Assembly: GCA_025267735.1 (NCBI GenBank)
Contig: CM046311.1
Span: 29,555,399 to 29,619,398 of the forward strand
DNA: 64,000 bases
Direction: 5' to 3'
DNA from: Mactra quadrangularis
Taxonomy: Eukaryota; Mollusca; Bivalvia; Venerida; Mactridae
This document shows positions 1-11,868 of this stretch, piece by piece; the first letter of the stretch is position 1; the number at the start of each line of letters is the position of its first letter. Both the position numbers and the translations under genes were made by a program. The notes under the pieces were generated by a model. That model made no database searches, had not been told where the DNA came from, and was given only the letters and a program-made list of their open reading frames with translations.

Positions 1-1340
1 AATTAGCCACACTGGCACACATAATATATGAATACTGGGCCACACTGTGTAAATCTAGATAATGTTATGATGCAGGCAAAAATTTCTATTTCTGTAGATA
101 AATCAAATTTTCAAACATGGGCGAAACGTCCAGAGGAAGAATCATGTTTTGCATTTGTAGCACCGATTTGACCGCTTATATTCAATGAAAAGGCTTATAT
201 TTCGCATGCCAATTATACAGCATATCCAATTATACCAGAGGTCAAGTTAGGTACGAGTTACACTTGACAATCTGTCATAATTTCTTTCTACATACGTGTA
301 TATAGATATTTAATCTAAGCAAATGTCATGTTGTGAAACAGGTTTTCTACAAAAAATAAGCCCTATAAAAGTACTTACTATTGATAACTGATCCCTCTGG
401 ACTTGGTGTCACTGTATTTTCTATAAAAGCAATGAATTGCGGAAAACTGGTGGCCAAAAAATATGGTTTGCTTCGCACGTCACATGTATTTACACTGACG
501 GCTGCCATTTTTCTTGCACTGACTGTGCCTTCCAATATGGCGGACAACTGTACCATGACGTCACGCGTAAATTCAATAGTGTAGCCGGTCTATCTATTTA
601 TATATCTATGGGCCGCAGCCTTTGAAGTATCGACATTGTTGCTGCAGGCGACACACTGTTTATAAACTAGGTTAACATTTATGCAAAGTCATTTCAGAAT
701 CAATCAATCTGTGGTGGAGTTATTGTCCGATTTTCAACCAATTTGACCTTTGATCCCTTTAATTGACTACGCTCTTTGTAGTATCGACACAGTTAATGAA
801 GGCGTACCACTGTCTAAAACAAGGTAAAAAAGTGTGTCACGTCATTTTAAATTTCATTGGTCGATGGTGAAGATATCGCCTAGACAATCCAGTTTTCGAC
901 AATAGTTGACCTGTGATCTCTTTTATTGACCAAGCTTTTTGAAGTATCGACACGGGTGTTGCACCTGACTACCTCGACTCGTTACGGTTAACATATGTGC
1001 CAAGTATTGTTAATATCCATCGGTCGATGGAGATGGATATCGCACGAACAAACCGATTTTCAACCATATTTGACCCTTGACCTAATGTATTTTCCTCCAT
1101 TTTTAAGGTTTTGAGACTGTTTTTACGTGACTCGATGTACCGTCACAGTTAACCCTTGTGTCTCGTTATTTTAAAATCCATTAATCCATGGTGGAGTTAT
1201 CGCATACAAGATTCGAGACGGACATACGGACGGACAGACATACAAATTTACTCCTATATAGACCCCGTCATTATGTGGCTATGTTATATTGCTTTTAATC
1301 ATAAAGCACTAGCTCAGGTAGAGTTTGTTTTTACTTACAG
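1..1340 (+). other. Probable intron of the IFI44-like gene
   Basis: No exon with both splice sites is visible here. The stretch ends in a pyrimidine-rich run and an AG at 1339-1340, the acceptor of the exon at 1341. The left part is AT-rich with no clear repeat; the right part holds the diverged tandem repeat at 616-1240. The earlier exons of the gene must lie outside the window. Confidence 0.55.
616..1240 (+). repeat. Diverged tandem repeat, about 155-195 bp units
   Basis: Four degraded units are anchored by a 'gaagtatcgacac'-like motif near 622, 777, 938 and 1133. Each is followed by a TTAAC block, a GTCATTT/AATCCAT block, 'tggagttatcgc', and 'gattttcaaccatatttgacc'. The array ends in a 'gacggacatacggacggaca' run at about 1215-1240. 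A related 'ggtcaac...gacagacagaca' segment lies at 22770-22910, so this is a dispersed family. Confidence 0.6.
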
Positions 1341-1606
1341 GAGTTTCTCAAGTGATAGTTTTAACAAAATGTGATATACTATGCAGTGAAGTTAAAAACG
1401 ATACCAGCAATATTTTCAGAAGTTGTAAAATTGAACAGGCTGTGAAAGCTGCTCGTGAAGTTTTTGGAATTGATATATCATCAATACATCCAGTCATAAA
1501 TTATGAAGATGTCGAAATGTCAACGGCATATAATATTCCAATTATGCTAGCTTTACGTCAGATTCTTCAGTTTGCATGTGATCGTGTTGAATTCCTGCTT
1601 GATTGA
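1341..1606 (+). CDS. IFI44-like GTPase domain protein, terminal exon (partial)
   Basis: The exon starts after AG at 1339-1340 in phase 1 (a Gly codon is split by the intron) and ends at TGA 1604-1606, giving 87 full codons. The translation contains 'VIVLTKCDILCSEV', which fits the NKxD/TKxD guanine-specificity region, then 'AAREVFGI', 'IHPVINYEDVEMST' and 'IPIMLALRQILQFACD'. This order is what I know from the C-terminal end of the G domain in interferon-induced protein 44-like proteins of molluscs and fish. Those are cytosolic GTPase-fold proteins induced by virus or immune stimuli. The P-loop and switch regions would be in exons outside the window. No frameshift or internal stop is present, so the exon looks functional. 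A TTG codon at 1325 opens the frame earlier but lies in the intron. Other TRAFAC-type GTPases are less likely because of the NYEDVE and LALRQIL matches. Confidence 0.8.
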
Positions 1607-2645
1607 TCGATTAATGACTAAATGTGTTTTTAAAACTCTTAAATAACGATTGAAGCTTAATTTTTAAAACATATTCTGTAGCTACTAAATGCCTGAGAAA
1701 TTGGTGGATATGTAGCTTAACACATTTTAAGCAATTACTTTTACAAGACAGCGATATCTTCGCTGTCGAGTATAATAAGCGGGTTTCAGAAATGAGACGT
1801 GTTAATCGTCCATTTTTCCTGTGTAGAATGTCTCGGGCTAGTAAATTTCGATTTGGGCTTGTTAGAAGTGCTACCTGGTAGCCCGGCCGGGCTAGTGCTG
1901 AAAAGCAACTAAAGCGAATCCTTCTTCTTCAATCCATAGACAGTATTAAACTTAAAGACATATAAATACAGTTTACTTGTTGTTGTTTTTTCCACTCAGA
2001 TGAGTTCCAAGGTCTAAATTGTTTACATGATGCTAAGAAGCAAGACAAGTAAATGATAATACACTATATTTAAATTACTTAAGTAGATGTGTACAGTGTA
2101 TTTTGCATGGCAATTTAAAACAATGATGAGAATTAAGCTATACATGTATAAATTTTGGCATCCAATCGATCATAATCGGAAATCCAGTTGGTTGAGCCCA
2201 GCTGATTACTCCGATTAATCGAGTATGGATTTTCCAGCCGATTGACATCACTTATGATCATACCTTATAAAGCGTTGTTTACCTGTTTACTTTGTCAAGT
2301 GATCGTTACAACCAATGAAAATGCGTATAAAGTGTTCAGCTAAATTGAAATTTGGTAAACTTCGTTGTTTGTTTAAAACTTCAAAGTAAAGGTCAATATA
2401 ATAAATTGACTCCATTCACCAGCAGTTGGGAGGGAGCATATCTGATTTAACAACCATTAAGTGTTTCGTTTATGAAAATTACCTCTGTTTTTTAAAGACT
2501 GTCCAGCTATAAAACTAGGAATACAGACAAAAAATCCTGAAATATATCAATACAATGGTTGAGCCACTCTCCATGTATATCGTCACGGCAAAATATGCTT
2601 ACAGTTTGACAATCAGTCTTCACAAAAGAATTTATTCTGCACAAA
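1607..2645. other. Downstream flank of the IFI44-like gene, no gene seen
   Basis: This should include the 3-prime UTR of the IFI44-like gene. I see no strong AATAAA directly downstream; an ATTAAA is near 1947. A GC-richer block at 1750-1890 contains the short dyad 'gacagcgatatcttcgctgtc'. A patch around 2160-2250 repeats 'cgattaatcg' and 'ccgattgac', and may be a decayed palindromic repeat. No ORF is supported. Confidence 0.4.
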
Positions 2646-4081
2646 TATCCAAGTACGAAAGCCGAATGGTGTCACATAAAAATAAAAAATAAAATTATAC
2701 TATGTCGTAATAACGAGATAATTATGTCGTTACGAGATAACTAACTCGTAATTACGAGATAATTATCTTGTAATAACGAGATAACTAACTCGTAATAACG
2801 AGATAATTAACTTGTTTGCAAAAGCACCAACAGCTCAAAATAACAACAGTATAATACCATTAAGAATTAAGAAACAACAACAACTGGAGACGACAGCAGC
2901 AACAACTAAACCATTCAAGCACTAAGCAACAACAACAACAACTACAACAATAATAGCAACAACTTATAACAACTACATACACAACCTAAAAAACAGCAGC
3001 AACAACTCAAAACAATAACACCAACTTATTACAACAACTCAAAACAACAGCAACAACATCGCAACACAACACAGGCATATAAACAAAAAACATAACTCAA
3101 TACAACAACAACGACTCAAAACAACAAAATAATGTACACAAAACAATTGCAACAACTAAATCAACATTGACAACAACTAAAACAACATCAATAGCAACTT
3201 AAAACAATAGCAATAGCATTTGAAACAATTAAACAAACAACTGAAATCTACATTGAGAACAACTAAAAACAACAACAACGGAACCTAAAACCAATAGCAT
3301 CAACAACTAAAACAATTACATTAACAACTCAACACAATTCTGTTGATGTTGTTATTAGTTGTTGTCAATGTTGATTTAGTTGTTGCAATTGATTTCTGTA
3401 CATGATTTTGTTGTTTTGAGTTATATATGTCGAAATTGTTTTAAGTTGTTGTTGCTGTTGCTGTTTGGGTTAATGATGATATTGTCTTGAATTGATGTTG
3501 TTATATTGAGTTGATGTTGTTTTTCTGTGTTGTAGTTGTTGTTGTTGTGATAAGTTGGTGTTATTGTTTTGAGTTGTTGCTGCTGATTTTTAAGTTGTGG
3601 AAGTTGTTCTTCCGATTTTTATATTGTTGTTTATTTATTCTTAATGGTATTATATTGTTGATGGAGTTTAGTTGTTGCTGCCGATTTCTTTTGTTGTTGA
3701 TGTTGATATTTTGAACTGTTGGTGCTTTTGCAAATGAGTTAATTATCTCGTAATTACGAGATAATTATCTCGTTATTACGAGTAGGTTATCTCGTTATTA
3801 CGAGATATTTATGTCGTTATTACGAGATAGCTAACTCGTTATTACGTGTTAATTATCTCGTAATAACGAGTTAGTTATCTCGTAATAACGACATAATTAT
3901 CTCGTTATAACGAGTTAGTTATCTCGTTATTACGAGATAATCATCTCGTTATTACGAGTTAGTTATCTCGTTTTTACGAGATAATATCTCGTTATTACGA
4001 GTTAATTATCTCGTAATTACGACATAGTATAACTCTATTTTTTATTTTTATGTGACACCATTCGGCTTTCGTATCCAAGTA
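2646..4081. mobile_element. Foldback-type transposon with 10-bp target duplication
   Basis: A direct repeat TATCCAAGTA flanks the element at 2646-2655 and 4072-4081. The element itself (2656-4071, 1416 bp) begins CGAAAGCCGAATGGTGTCAC and ends in its exact reverse complement. Inside the ends, both arms carry repeats built from the palindromic words 'ctcgttattacgag' and 'ctcgtaattacgag'; the right arm (about 3722-4071) is roughly twice as long as the left (2656-2825). The arms extend inward to matching 'gcaaaagcaccaaca'. The centre is CAA-rich on the left and GTT-rich on the right, so most of the element can fold on itself. There is no transposase, so it is non-autonomous. The 10-bp duplication suggests a Mutator-like mobilising enzyme; that part is inference. 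Confidence 0.88.
2821..3720. repeat. (CAA)n-rich / (GTT)n-rich mirror centre of the foldback
   Basis: From about 2821 to 3340 the plus strand is a degenerate CAA/ACA tract; from about 3341 to 3720 it is the complementary GTT/TTG tract. Segments match in reverse, for example 'caacattgacaacaacta' near 3162 against 'tagttgttgtcaatgttg' near 3356. The open frame inside is low-complexity translation and not a gene. Confidence 0.8.
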
Positions 4082-5903
4082 CAATTATACTAGGACTTTT
4101 TTACTCTTAATCTAACACCCGATTTATACCTTTTAGATAAATGAATGACCATATATCAGTCAGTGAGCAACTTACGGTCATTGAAGTTTCATAGCTTACA
4201 ACGCTGTCTTGCCCAGTGATTTTCAGCACTTTGATCATTTTAACTCAAATTCATTTACCATAACTATATACGAGCATATGCTGCAATACTTATACAAAAT
4301 AACAGTCAGTACATTGTAAAATGACATAATAAATACTTCTTAATTCATATTCTTTAGCTACACACAAGAACAATCATGGGCAAATGGAATGAAAACGTAA
4401 AATAATCATAATCGCTGAAAGTACTTGTGTATCAATCGCGTTTATTATATTATTGATTTTGTAAGGAGAATTTTCAAGATTAGAGGTATTTCCGGTATTT
4501 CTTTATATGTATGCGTAATACTATTCCGTTTATTACATATCAAATTTCTCTAACATAGCAATTTTGTATACTGATATATTTTAATGACACTGTTATAATC
4601 ATATATGATTTGATCTATAGAAAAATCAATTGTTGTGTAAAGCCTTCATGAGATAATTAAATTATCAATGCAACCAGTCTCAGTCTGAAAACGCTGGTAT
4701 GACAACAAAACAGTTGTAATTTATATGAAGCAATGAAGAACAATCAAATCATAATATATGTCCCTATTCATTTCAAACGTTATTTCTTCTCAAGTCAACC
4801 AATTTTTGGAACATTTCCATAGTCAACCTCTTAGATGTGCCAATTCTTTAAGCCTTTATTTTTCATATTGTATAAAAAATAATATCGTTTTATTGTGCAT
4901 TTTATTACTGCATTTTGCTGAATCGAATGTCAAGTTCTGATTAAAGTTAAACGTAAAGACTGCTATGATAGCATCTTAAAATCTTTGTTCGAAAGTACCG
5001 CACAGTGATTATAAAGGTCTTTAAATAAGGGTTTAACATTACATGTTTATCAGGCAGAATTTTCTGCAAAACTAGCTTAACATAGATTTGAATAGCACAT
5101 AAAATGGTATTTTTTAATGATTGGATATACATGTAGTATGATTTGTTTTGAACCAAAATGTCTATTACATGTTCATTCATATTAAGAAGATATGATTGCA
5201 TATTGACGCCATTCGGTAATGTTTATTTTCAAAATGGTGTTCAAAAACTACAACTTGAGTATCTATCAGCTCTGCAGCATAAACCTCATTTGCAAAAGTT
5301 TGCATTACCTAGTTTTTCTTTAATTTGCATATGCAAATTTACTGATAATGTTAACATAAGTCTTTTGTGAAAGACAGACTTAAAAATATGGGTATGTCTC
5401 TTATATTTCTGTTATATTTCTATTATAATTTATGCTTTATAAGAGAGACAGAATTTCTAAATTAGCATATTATGCAAAACAAGCAGACATATCATGCCAA
5501 ATGTTTAAGAATGACAATTGGATATTACTCTCAAACAATACGATTTGAATATACATATATTAACTACAAAATATAGTAAGAAATATTATATTGCACGGTT
5601 CATCTTAAATAATGTCATTTACTGCAATACTTGTACAAAGGGCGGTCTTTTGGACGTCATTATGAAAATTAACATAACTGATAGAATTTAATGTTAACTA
5701 CAATTTTCATTTCACTTTCATATCTATTTACGATGTATGTGCATGTGATAACAATTAGGTACATGAACAATTTCGCACAATTTTCTGCCATCTTGGATTT
5801 CATATAAACTACATCACATTATTACAAAACACAAAAATCTAAGTTCGGTCATTATTCTGTCGGATTACATGTATATAAAATTTTGAGGTAAATTATTATC
5901 ATT
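4082..5903. other. AT-rich intergenic or intronic stretch, nothing recognised
   Basis: I looked on both strands for splice-bounded ORFs, SINE boxes, tandem repeats and inverted repeats, and saw none I can support. The open frames of 60-84 codons are short, low-complexity and not conserved elsewhere in the window. Confidence 0.4.
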
Positions 5904-6162
5904 GTCGATTCCCAGGCGAGGCAAACTTTCGTGGAGCTTGGTCATGTAATAAAATCTAAGGCCATTCTTCCTCCTACCACTGATTCTAAATCATGTAGGG
6001 CAGTAGTCAGGCGTAAGTATGCGCCTAGTAGTTGGTTAACAGCTTAATCCAGAGATTTGGCCTTTCAATGAACTGTGAGTACAATGAGTAGGTTGACTGG
6101 CCGCCGTTACATGACCCATACAATGTGTTGCTACGTCGTAAAACCCAACAGAAACAAAACAA
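5904..6162 (+). mobile_element. tRNA-derived SINE, 5-prime truncated
   Basis: It starts inside the pol III B box ('tcgattcccaggcgaggca') and continues with the body shared by the other copies here: 'actttcgtggagcttggtcatg', 'cactgattctaaatcatgta', 'gcgcctagtagttggttaac' and 'gtgagtaggttgactg'. It ends in 'ttgctacgtcgtaaaaccca' plus an A-rich tail. The A-box half of the tRNA head is missing. Sister copies lie at 11749, 12322, 28722, 37822, 51229, 58832 and 59374. Confidence 0.8.
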
Positions 6163-6254
6163 TTTTACACACGCAAAAGTTAGAATGAAGCCCTTGTAGG
6201 ACTTAAGATAATTATCTATGTATCCAAGATAAGAAACTAGTGTTATCAACTTTG

Positions 6255-6545
6255 GAAGGAATTTCCTTTCTATGTCAGCGCTCTGCGAATTTTAAAAGAA
6301 CGAACAACATCTTCAACTTAATAGAAATCAATGAGTCAATGCGACCAAGATAATAGTGCAGCAGAAAAATATGAATATTATCAAACGTAGATGAGTTGAA
6401 AAAACTGATTTAAACAAATACTTACAATTATGAGATTTAGTAGCTTTTTTCACTTTAATCAAACATTATTGTAACTGTGAACGGAGAGTAGATTTTTGTA
6501 TTAATGCGCAATGATAAATGCCACACGCTTGTTTGTATATAATAC
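6255..6545 (+). repeat. Dispersed repeat R, copy 1
   Basis: It starts 'ggaaggaatttcctttctat' and includes 'cagcgctctgcgaatttt', 'aaagaacgaacaac' and a terminal 'cacacgcttgtttgtatata'. The same order appears at 12394-12640 (+), 40505-40700 (-) and 57660-57975 (-). No coding potential or termini are evident. Copies 1 and 2 each directly follow a SINE on the same strand. Confidence 0.65.
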
Positions 6546-6711
6546 AACATTTGCGAGAGTTTATCGACAAGTTGTCAACGACAAGTTTGACAAATCATTT
6601 TTAAGTGACTTAATTCTAAAGCAGCCTTCATTCAAAGGTGAATATTACAACGAAAAATTTACAGCATCACTCAGAGCATTTCATTTGGTCTATCATACAT
6701 GTTGTACTTAA

Positions 6712-6852
6712 GAAATAACTTACAGTTGTCTATATTTTGTTGTCTAATAAAATATAGGCACGAGTGGTGATGCGCGTATGATTTAATAAGCGCATCAAAC
6801 GAGTGCCTATATTTTATTAGACAACAAAATATAGACAACTGTTAGTTATTTC
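6712..6852. repeat. Near-perfect hairpin (MITE-like), about 140 bp
   Basis: The left arm reads gaaataact...ttgtctatattttgttgtc...aaaatataggcac and the right arm is its reverse complement, with about 40 bp nearly identical. The loop has a second stem, gatgcgc/gcgcatc. A related arm fragment with 'atattttgttgaataataaa' is at 7141. There is no clear target duplication. I read it as a palindromic miniature element. Confidence 0.7.
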
Positions 6853-8117
6853 GATTCTAACATCGTAAAATACATCCGTAGAAAAGATATATTTATAGAA
6901 CTATTTTTAACTGTCAGAAACGTCGTGCTGTTGAAATCCACCCCAGTGCAAAGGCCGAAAATAGCATTTATTTACACAATTCTCACGGATAGGTGTTTCT
7001 TATTCCGAACAAAAAAATATTAAAATCTTAATTATAAAATAGAAACCAAATCGGTAAAGTCAACCCTTATAAACTCGGGTGCCATTTTCGGCTTTGCGCA
7101 TTTAACGTGGGGAGTAAAATTTCAACAGCCGTCACGAGCTATATTTTGTTGAATAATAAATCATAGATGACGTCACATTGAATAAAGAGTGAAAACGCAC
7201 GTGCCTATGTTAGAATACAAAATAAGTTTAAATGGACAGTTAGTCAATAGCCAGTAATTAAATATCTTACTCAGGGTATTACCAGTAATCAATAGCAACA
7301 CATGTTGATCTAATCATGATTCAATGCCATTTCACAAGCTTTTCACAAATATTCTTCATACTCCCACCACAAATGACCTGAAAATATAAGATTATAAAAA
7401 TGCTTCAGAAAAAAACTAATTTAACAATAATTATATTGATAAGTTTCATGCAGCATATTCTAAATATATGACAAAACAGTTTTAAATCGAACGCACCAAG
7501 AATGTTATTTTCGGATTGGTACAAAAGTACGAATCCGTAAGGGTACGAATGTCGTGAATCGAAATTTCGGGAAATCATTCTCTTTACTCCTTACACGTTT
7601 TGCTTTGATTTTGCGGCAAGGGCATCATTTTAGTTTTTATATAATTCCTAATTTCCTTGTAGTAAGCAATGAAGCTGCTTTTTGAAAGAAAGTGTTTCGA
7701 GATTATGAAACTGTCAACAGACGATGCATTATGACGATGACTATTTCTTTTTATAATCGCCTTTCCAGTGAAAAATCAACATTGAATATGCAACATAGAA
7801 TGATATAACACTTACCTTGTATAGGGATTGAATGATTAAATCCAATATTCTGGTTTATACTTCACTAAATTTTAATTGTGAACACGAGCCTGTTTTCAAA
7901 ATGATGCAATATTTCATGAGTGATTACGTCATTCAAGTTGTTGTTATCTACCGGAAAGTAGTATCGGTTACTTCCCTCACGAAAATTATCCGTAATTCTT
8001 CTGGTTTTTGAGGGCCCCAACAAGATTTGACAACATTATTTGATTAAAAGTGAATTATATCGTGAGCAAGAGCGCCCATTTTTGAGTCTACCGCATTTAT
8101 ATCCCATAATCCAATGC
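6853..8117. other. AT-rich stretch with relics only
   Basis: The only structure seen is the partial hairpin-related fragment near 7141-7215 ('attttgttgaataataaatc', 'cacgtgcctatgtt'). No gene or complete mobile element is supported. Confidence 0.35.
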
Positions 8118-9133
8118 GCTCCTAGGACTGCCCAAGACAACTCCTAAAGTTAGGAGAGTTTTCGTCGTAGGATTTTATTTAGGAATTTTAAGGGTGTATC
8201 GGGATTTGAAATTGAAAAAAATCTATGAAGTGGGTGTGGTGACTAAACTATTAAAATATCCATTAATTCTAAAATAATTTTGATATATTTTGTAAGTGAT
8301 GCATTAAATGTATAGATGTGATAGCGAAAATAAAAAAAAATCAACAAATAAGATATTTAGAAAGAAATGAAAACATTTAACCTCACCTTAGAATAGCATT
8401 CCGAACGTCAATCCAAACACATATTTAAAGTTCTTTTTTCATAAATCCAAATGTTGATATAGGTTGTCTATGTAACATGTTACAATGTCTTAGGGTAAAT
8501 TACACAAAAAGTATTTCCCAAATGTAAATTTGATAATTCATCTCAACACAAACATTACCAAACATTACACGTTTTAAATAACAGTTTACACACAAGTTCC
8601 CAGTGCAATTTTTCTACTCATATTGTATGTTCTATCTGTGTAATAAGAAGGAAATATTTATCGGGTTCCTGTGTGAAATTGAAAATAAAATCATGTGTGA
8701 AGAGTGTTGTGATCAATTATCAAATTTACATTTTGGAAACACTTTTTGTGTGATTCACCCTAGGACATTGTAAAATGTTATATGGACATTCTATTACATC
8801 TTTTGGAACTATTAAAAAAGAACTTTAAATATGTGTTTGGACTGACGTTCGTAAGGCCATTTCAAGGTTAGGATAAATATTTTCGTTTCTTTCTAAATGT
8901 CTTATTTGTTGGGTTCTTTATATTTTCACGGTCTCATCTATACACTTAATGCATCACTTACAAAATAAATTAAAATTATTTAGAATTTATGGATATTTTG
9001 ATATAATTAGTTACCCCACCCACTTGATAGATTTTTTTCAATTTCAACAAATGATAGATCCTAAATGAAACGCATTTAGCTTTTTTTCTTGATCCTAGGA
9101 CAAAATTTTGTCCTATGATCGTTAATGAAACGC
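8118..9133. repeat. Long palindromic element, about 1 kb
   Basis: The left half (about 8197-8625) matches the right half (about 8640-9050) in reverse complement. Examples are 'gtgatgcattaaatgtatag' against 'ctatacacttaatgcatcac', 'ccaaacacatatttaaagtt' against 'aactttaaatatgtgtttgg', and 'gttacaatgtcttagggt' against 'accctaggacattgtaa'. The outer parts carry 'cctaggac' and 'cctaaa' motifs. Arm divergence looks like 10-20 percent with small indels, so it is old. It is probably a non-autonomous palindromic DNA element; exact ends and target duplication could not be fixed. Confidence 0.65.
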
Positions 9134-11099
9134 AGCCCAGATTCTTTTCTGCCTACTATAGCTTATTCGACTTCCACCGCAATAAAATATTGTACTAAGT
9201 CAGAGTTACTCGAATTTGATTTTACGTAATCCGAACTGTAATGCATGATTCTTTACTCGACGTTTCAATACGTTTCCCATCATATCAAAGAGATCGGTCG
9301 TGTTATTCACTGTCCCTGGACAAAGAATCAAGCACGTTCCATTCAATTGCTGAGCCAACTACAATACAGTCGTCGATGGTAGAAAACAGTACTATTCGTG
9401 TTTTTTTATTTATTGTATTCAATGTATGATGATGATAAAATGATTATCTGATTATTGCCAACTTTCATTCAATTTGTCATGGAAAACATGCTCGAATCAA
9501 TATAAGATTTTAATCGGTGAAGACACAATGGTTCAAAGCCGAATGCCGTTCAGCTAAAAGTATTTTTTTTATCTTACAGAAATTTAAAACATAACCCTAC
9601 TGAATACAATAAAAAATATTTTTGAAACAAGCCTGTTTTTTACTTAAATTATACGTAAAAACTAAGAATACCTTCCACTCGAAAGAAAAAAAACTGAACC
9701 TATGAAGGCATTTAAAACTTCAATCAAAAGAATCTGGATATATATTTAGTATGAAAACATTAAATCTCCAATGTTGGTCTTGACGATTCTGTCAAACATT
9801 TAGTAAATGTTTCAAATCTTAAAAGTTCGAATAACAACTATAAACGACAACTCAGAAATCAGTACAGCTTATATATATACATGATTTATAAAACAAAACT
9901 AACCATTCATTTACAAAAAGATCTTTAATAATATCTGATGGTGAACAAAAGGAAGTTAAATATCTACATGTGAAGTAACGAAATTATCTATTTAGTAAGA
10001 AACAAATAATTACAAAACCATCATAAAAAAACAATATTGTATTTTCGAACTGAAGGTTCCTTTGAACAGCCCTATGGTGCCTACTTGATTTACTACTTTA
10101 TGTGGCATGTATGGACATTTTTTCACAAGCGTCAGACGCTTCGTAAAGTTGTTATTGTTGTCAGAAACTTCAACATTTAGAGACACATGCAATTCATCAA
10201 TAAAACAATATCACAAGTATCACTGTACAAAGTGGTGTCACTAGAATCTGAGTCAAAGCTATCACTATGCTTTTTTTGTCAAATGTATCTGTGACAGAAC
10301 GTCGGACTCAGTAGCTTATATATAATACTTATCTATGAATATTTTAGATGATTTGCTTATCTTCAGTTATAAGCTAGACATTCACGGACATTCAAGTTTG
10401 CATCTAGATGATTCCGTTAAAACATCAACTTTCACTTGAGTTAATGTCAAAACACCTCGGGACAATATCTACATCGTGCTCAGGGAGCCTGAAAAAATGA
10501 AAACTGTCGTCATATAAACTGTAACATGACGGGAAAAATCCGTGACATATTGGTATTTGCATTTTGGTTGATTCTTCAATAAAAAAAGACATCGATAAGA
10601 GCTAAAAAATCATCACTTGACAAATATTTCTTATCATACGATGCCGTATAATTGAATTTTGATCATAAATGTATGAAATCTTATTTTTCAATGATATCAG
10701 CTCATGGATTATAGCATATATTACGATTGCCGTTTAAACTTTGATTATTTCTATCTCATAAGACTTGAAACATTGTACACTGCAATGGAAATGTCACAAT
10801 AAATAAAGGGTAAACTAGAATTGGCTTCTTATTGATAGGAAAATATGTAACTACCTTTTTCTGTCCGTTTATTTCTTCAGTGCTCGTAAAAAACCGTGAC
10901 ACTATCGACAGGCATCCGTGACATAAGCTCGACAGAAATCCACTCACGTTGTGACGGAGTTGGGCCCCCGTGGTAATACACCCATAATGAGTTTCCGAAA
11001 GTGTGTATTATGATTGAGTACAGCTGCTTATGCCGTATGATAAGTTTTAGTCAAGATATTTAAAAAAATGCCGCCAGTACAAATACAATTCATTCAGTC
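9134..11099. other. AT-rich stretch, nothing recognised
   Basis: No repeat shared with the rest of the window, no SINE and no splice-bounded coding ORF was seen. A small imperfect dyad around 10972-11018 (gtaatacac/gtgtattat) is noted. Confidence 0.35.
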
Positions 11100-11710
11100 A
11101 CCGTGAAATTATACAAGCTTTGACAGTTGAGAAAAAACGGACAATACACCATATCCTTGTCTGTGGCAATAGTTGTTATATTCGTTGTAATTGTAATAGT
11201 TCAATGCAAAGGACAAAATACAAAACATATGTAGACAAATCGTTTAGATACATATACGCACCGTGTATTTTCTTTTCAATAATATTTTACGTGTATAAAG
11301 CGAATTGTGATTGTAGAATCTACATACGTTCGTTTACATAATGTATTCGTTATGATCATTAGAACGAAAAAAAAGATAACTTTTTTCACAAAGTTGAAAT
11401 CCATCAGTTATAACATCAACCCTTTGTTGTTGATAACATCAGAGATCAAATAATATGTTCCCAGAAATATATTCGAGTTGGTACCGTCAGAAAAGGCTGG
11501 TCAAGACTTCGTCCTAACTGCGTATAATGAGAGGTAAAAACGGACGAACCAAACAAAAATTCAGACACATGCCGTCACATCGTGTTAAGAAAAGTCTATA
11601 GCCCTATCTGCCGAAACTCCAGAAATAACAGAAAAAAATAAAGATATACTTATAGTTACCTTTATACTTCAGATTAAACTCCACCAATGACTGTACAAAA
11701 GAATAATTAA
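11100..11710 (-). repeat. Segmental duplication relic, copy C
   Basis: Two pieces match copies A and B. 11200-11460 resembles 25390-25740 and 48480-48640 (a 'ttcaatgca...acaaaat' block, 'attagaac' and 'gttaataacatca'-like blocks). 11470-11710 resembles 48660-48870 ('ctggtcaagacttcgtccta', 'catcgtgttaag', 'tatagttacctttatact'). It corresponds to the region upstream of the minus-strand genes in A and B; the gene body itself is absent here. It is more diverged than A versus B. Confidence 0.55.
11660..11690 (-). other. Candidate 31-nt exon (copy C)
   Basis: On the minus strand a pyrimidine-rich run ending 'ttcttttgtacag' precedes 31 nt, followed by 'gtaactat'. The same acceptor, length and donor occur at 48822-48852 in copy B. 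It could be a 5-prime UTR exon of the duplicated gene family. In copy C no downstream exon was found, so it is probably a relic. Confidence 0.3.
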
Positions 11711-11748
11711 AAGAAGTCAGTCGTTAATATTGTTCATATTTATCAACC

Positions 11749-11868
11749 ACACTGCTAGCTCAGTTGGTAGCATGCAAGTCTACTGATCAATGGGTCGTGG
11801 GCTCGATTCCAGGGCGGGGCATATTTTCGTGAGCTTGATTGAGCATGAAATTATTTCATCGGCCATCC
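11749..11868 (+). mobile_element. tRNA-derived SINE, 3-prime truncated
   Basis: It has an intact-looking tRNA head: A box 'tagctcagttggtagcatg' and B box 'gggctcgattccaggg', then 'catattttcgtgagcttgat' and 'catcggccat', after which the body stops. The head suggests a tRNA with a GCTAGCTCAGTTGGTAG-type D arm. The 3-prime stem needed for a real tRNA is absent, so it is not a tRNA gene. Confidence 0.75.

Noticed and set aside
3511..3714. 67-codon ORF rich in V, L and F
   Set aside because: It is translation of the GTT-rich half of the foldback core.
11749..11868. tRNA gene at the GCTAGCTCAGTTGGTAG motif
   Set aside because: No pairing acceptor stem and the sequence continues into SINE body. 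The same applies to 12322 and 58832.
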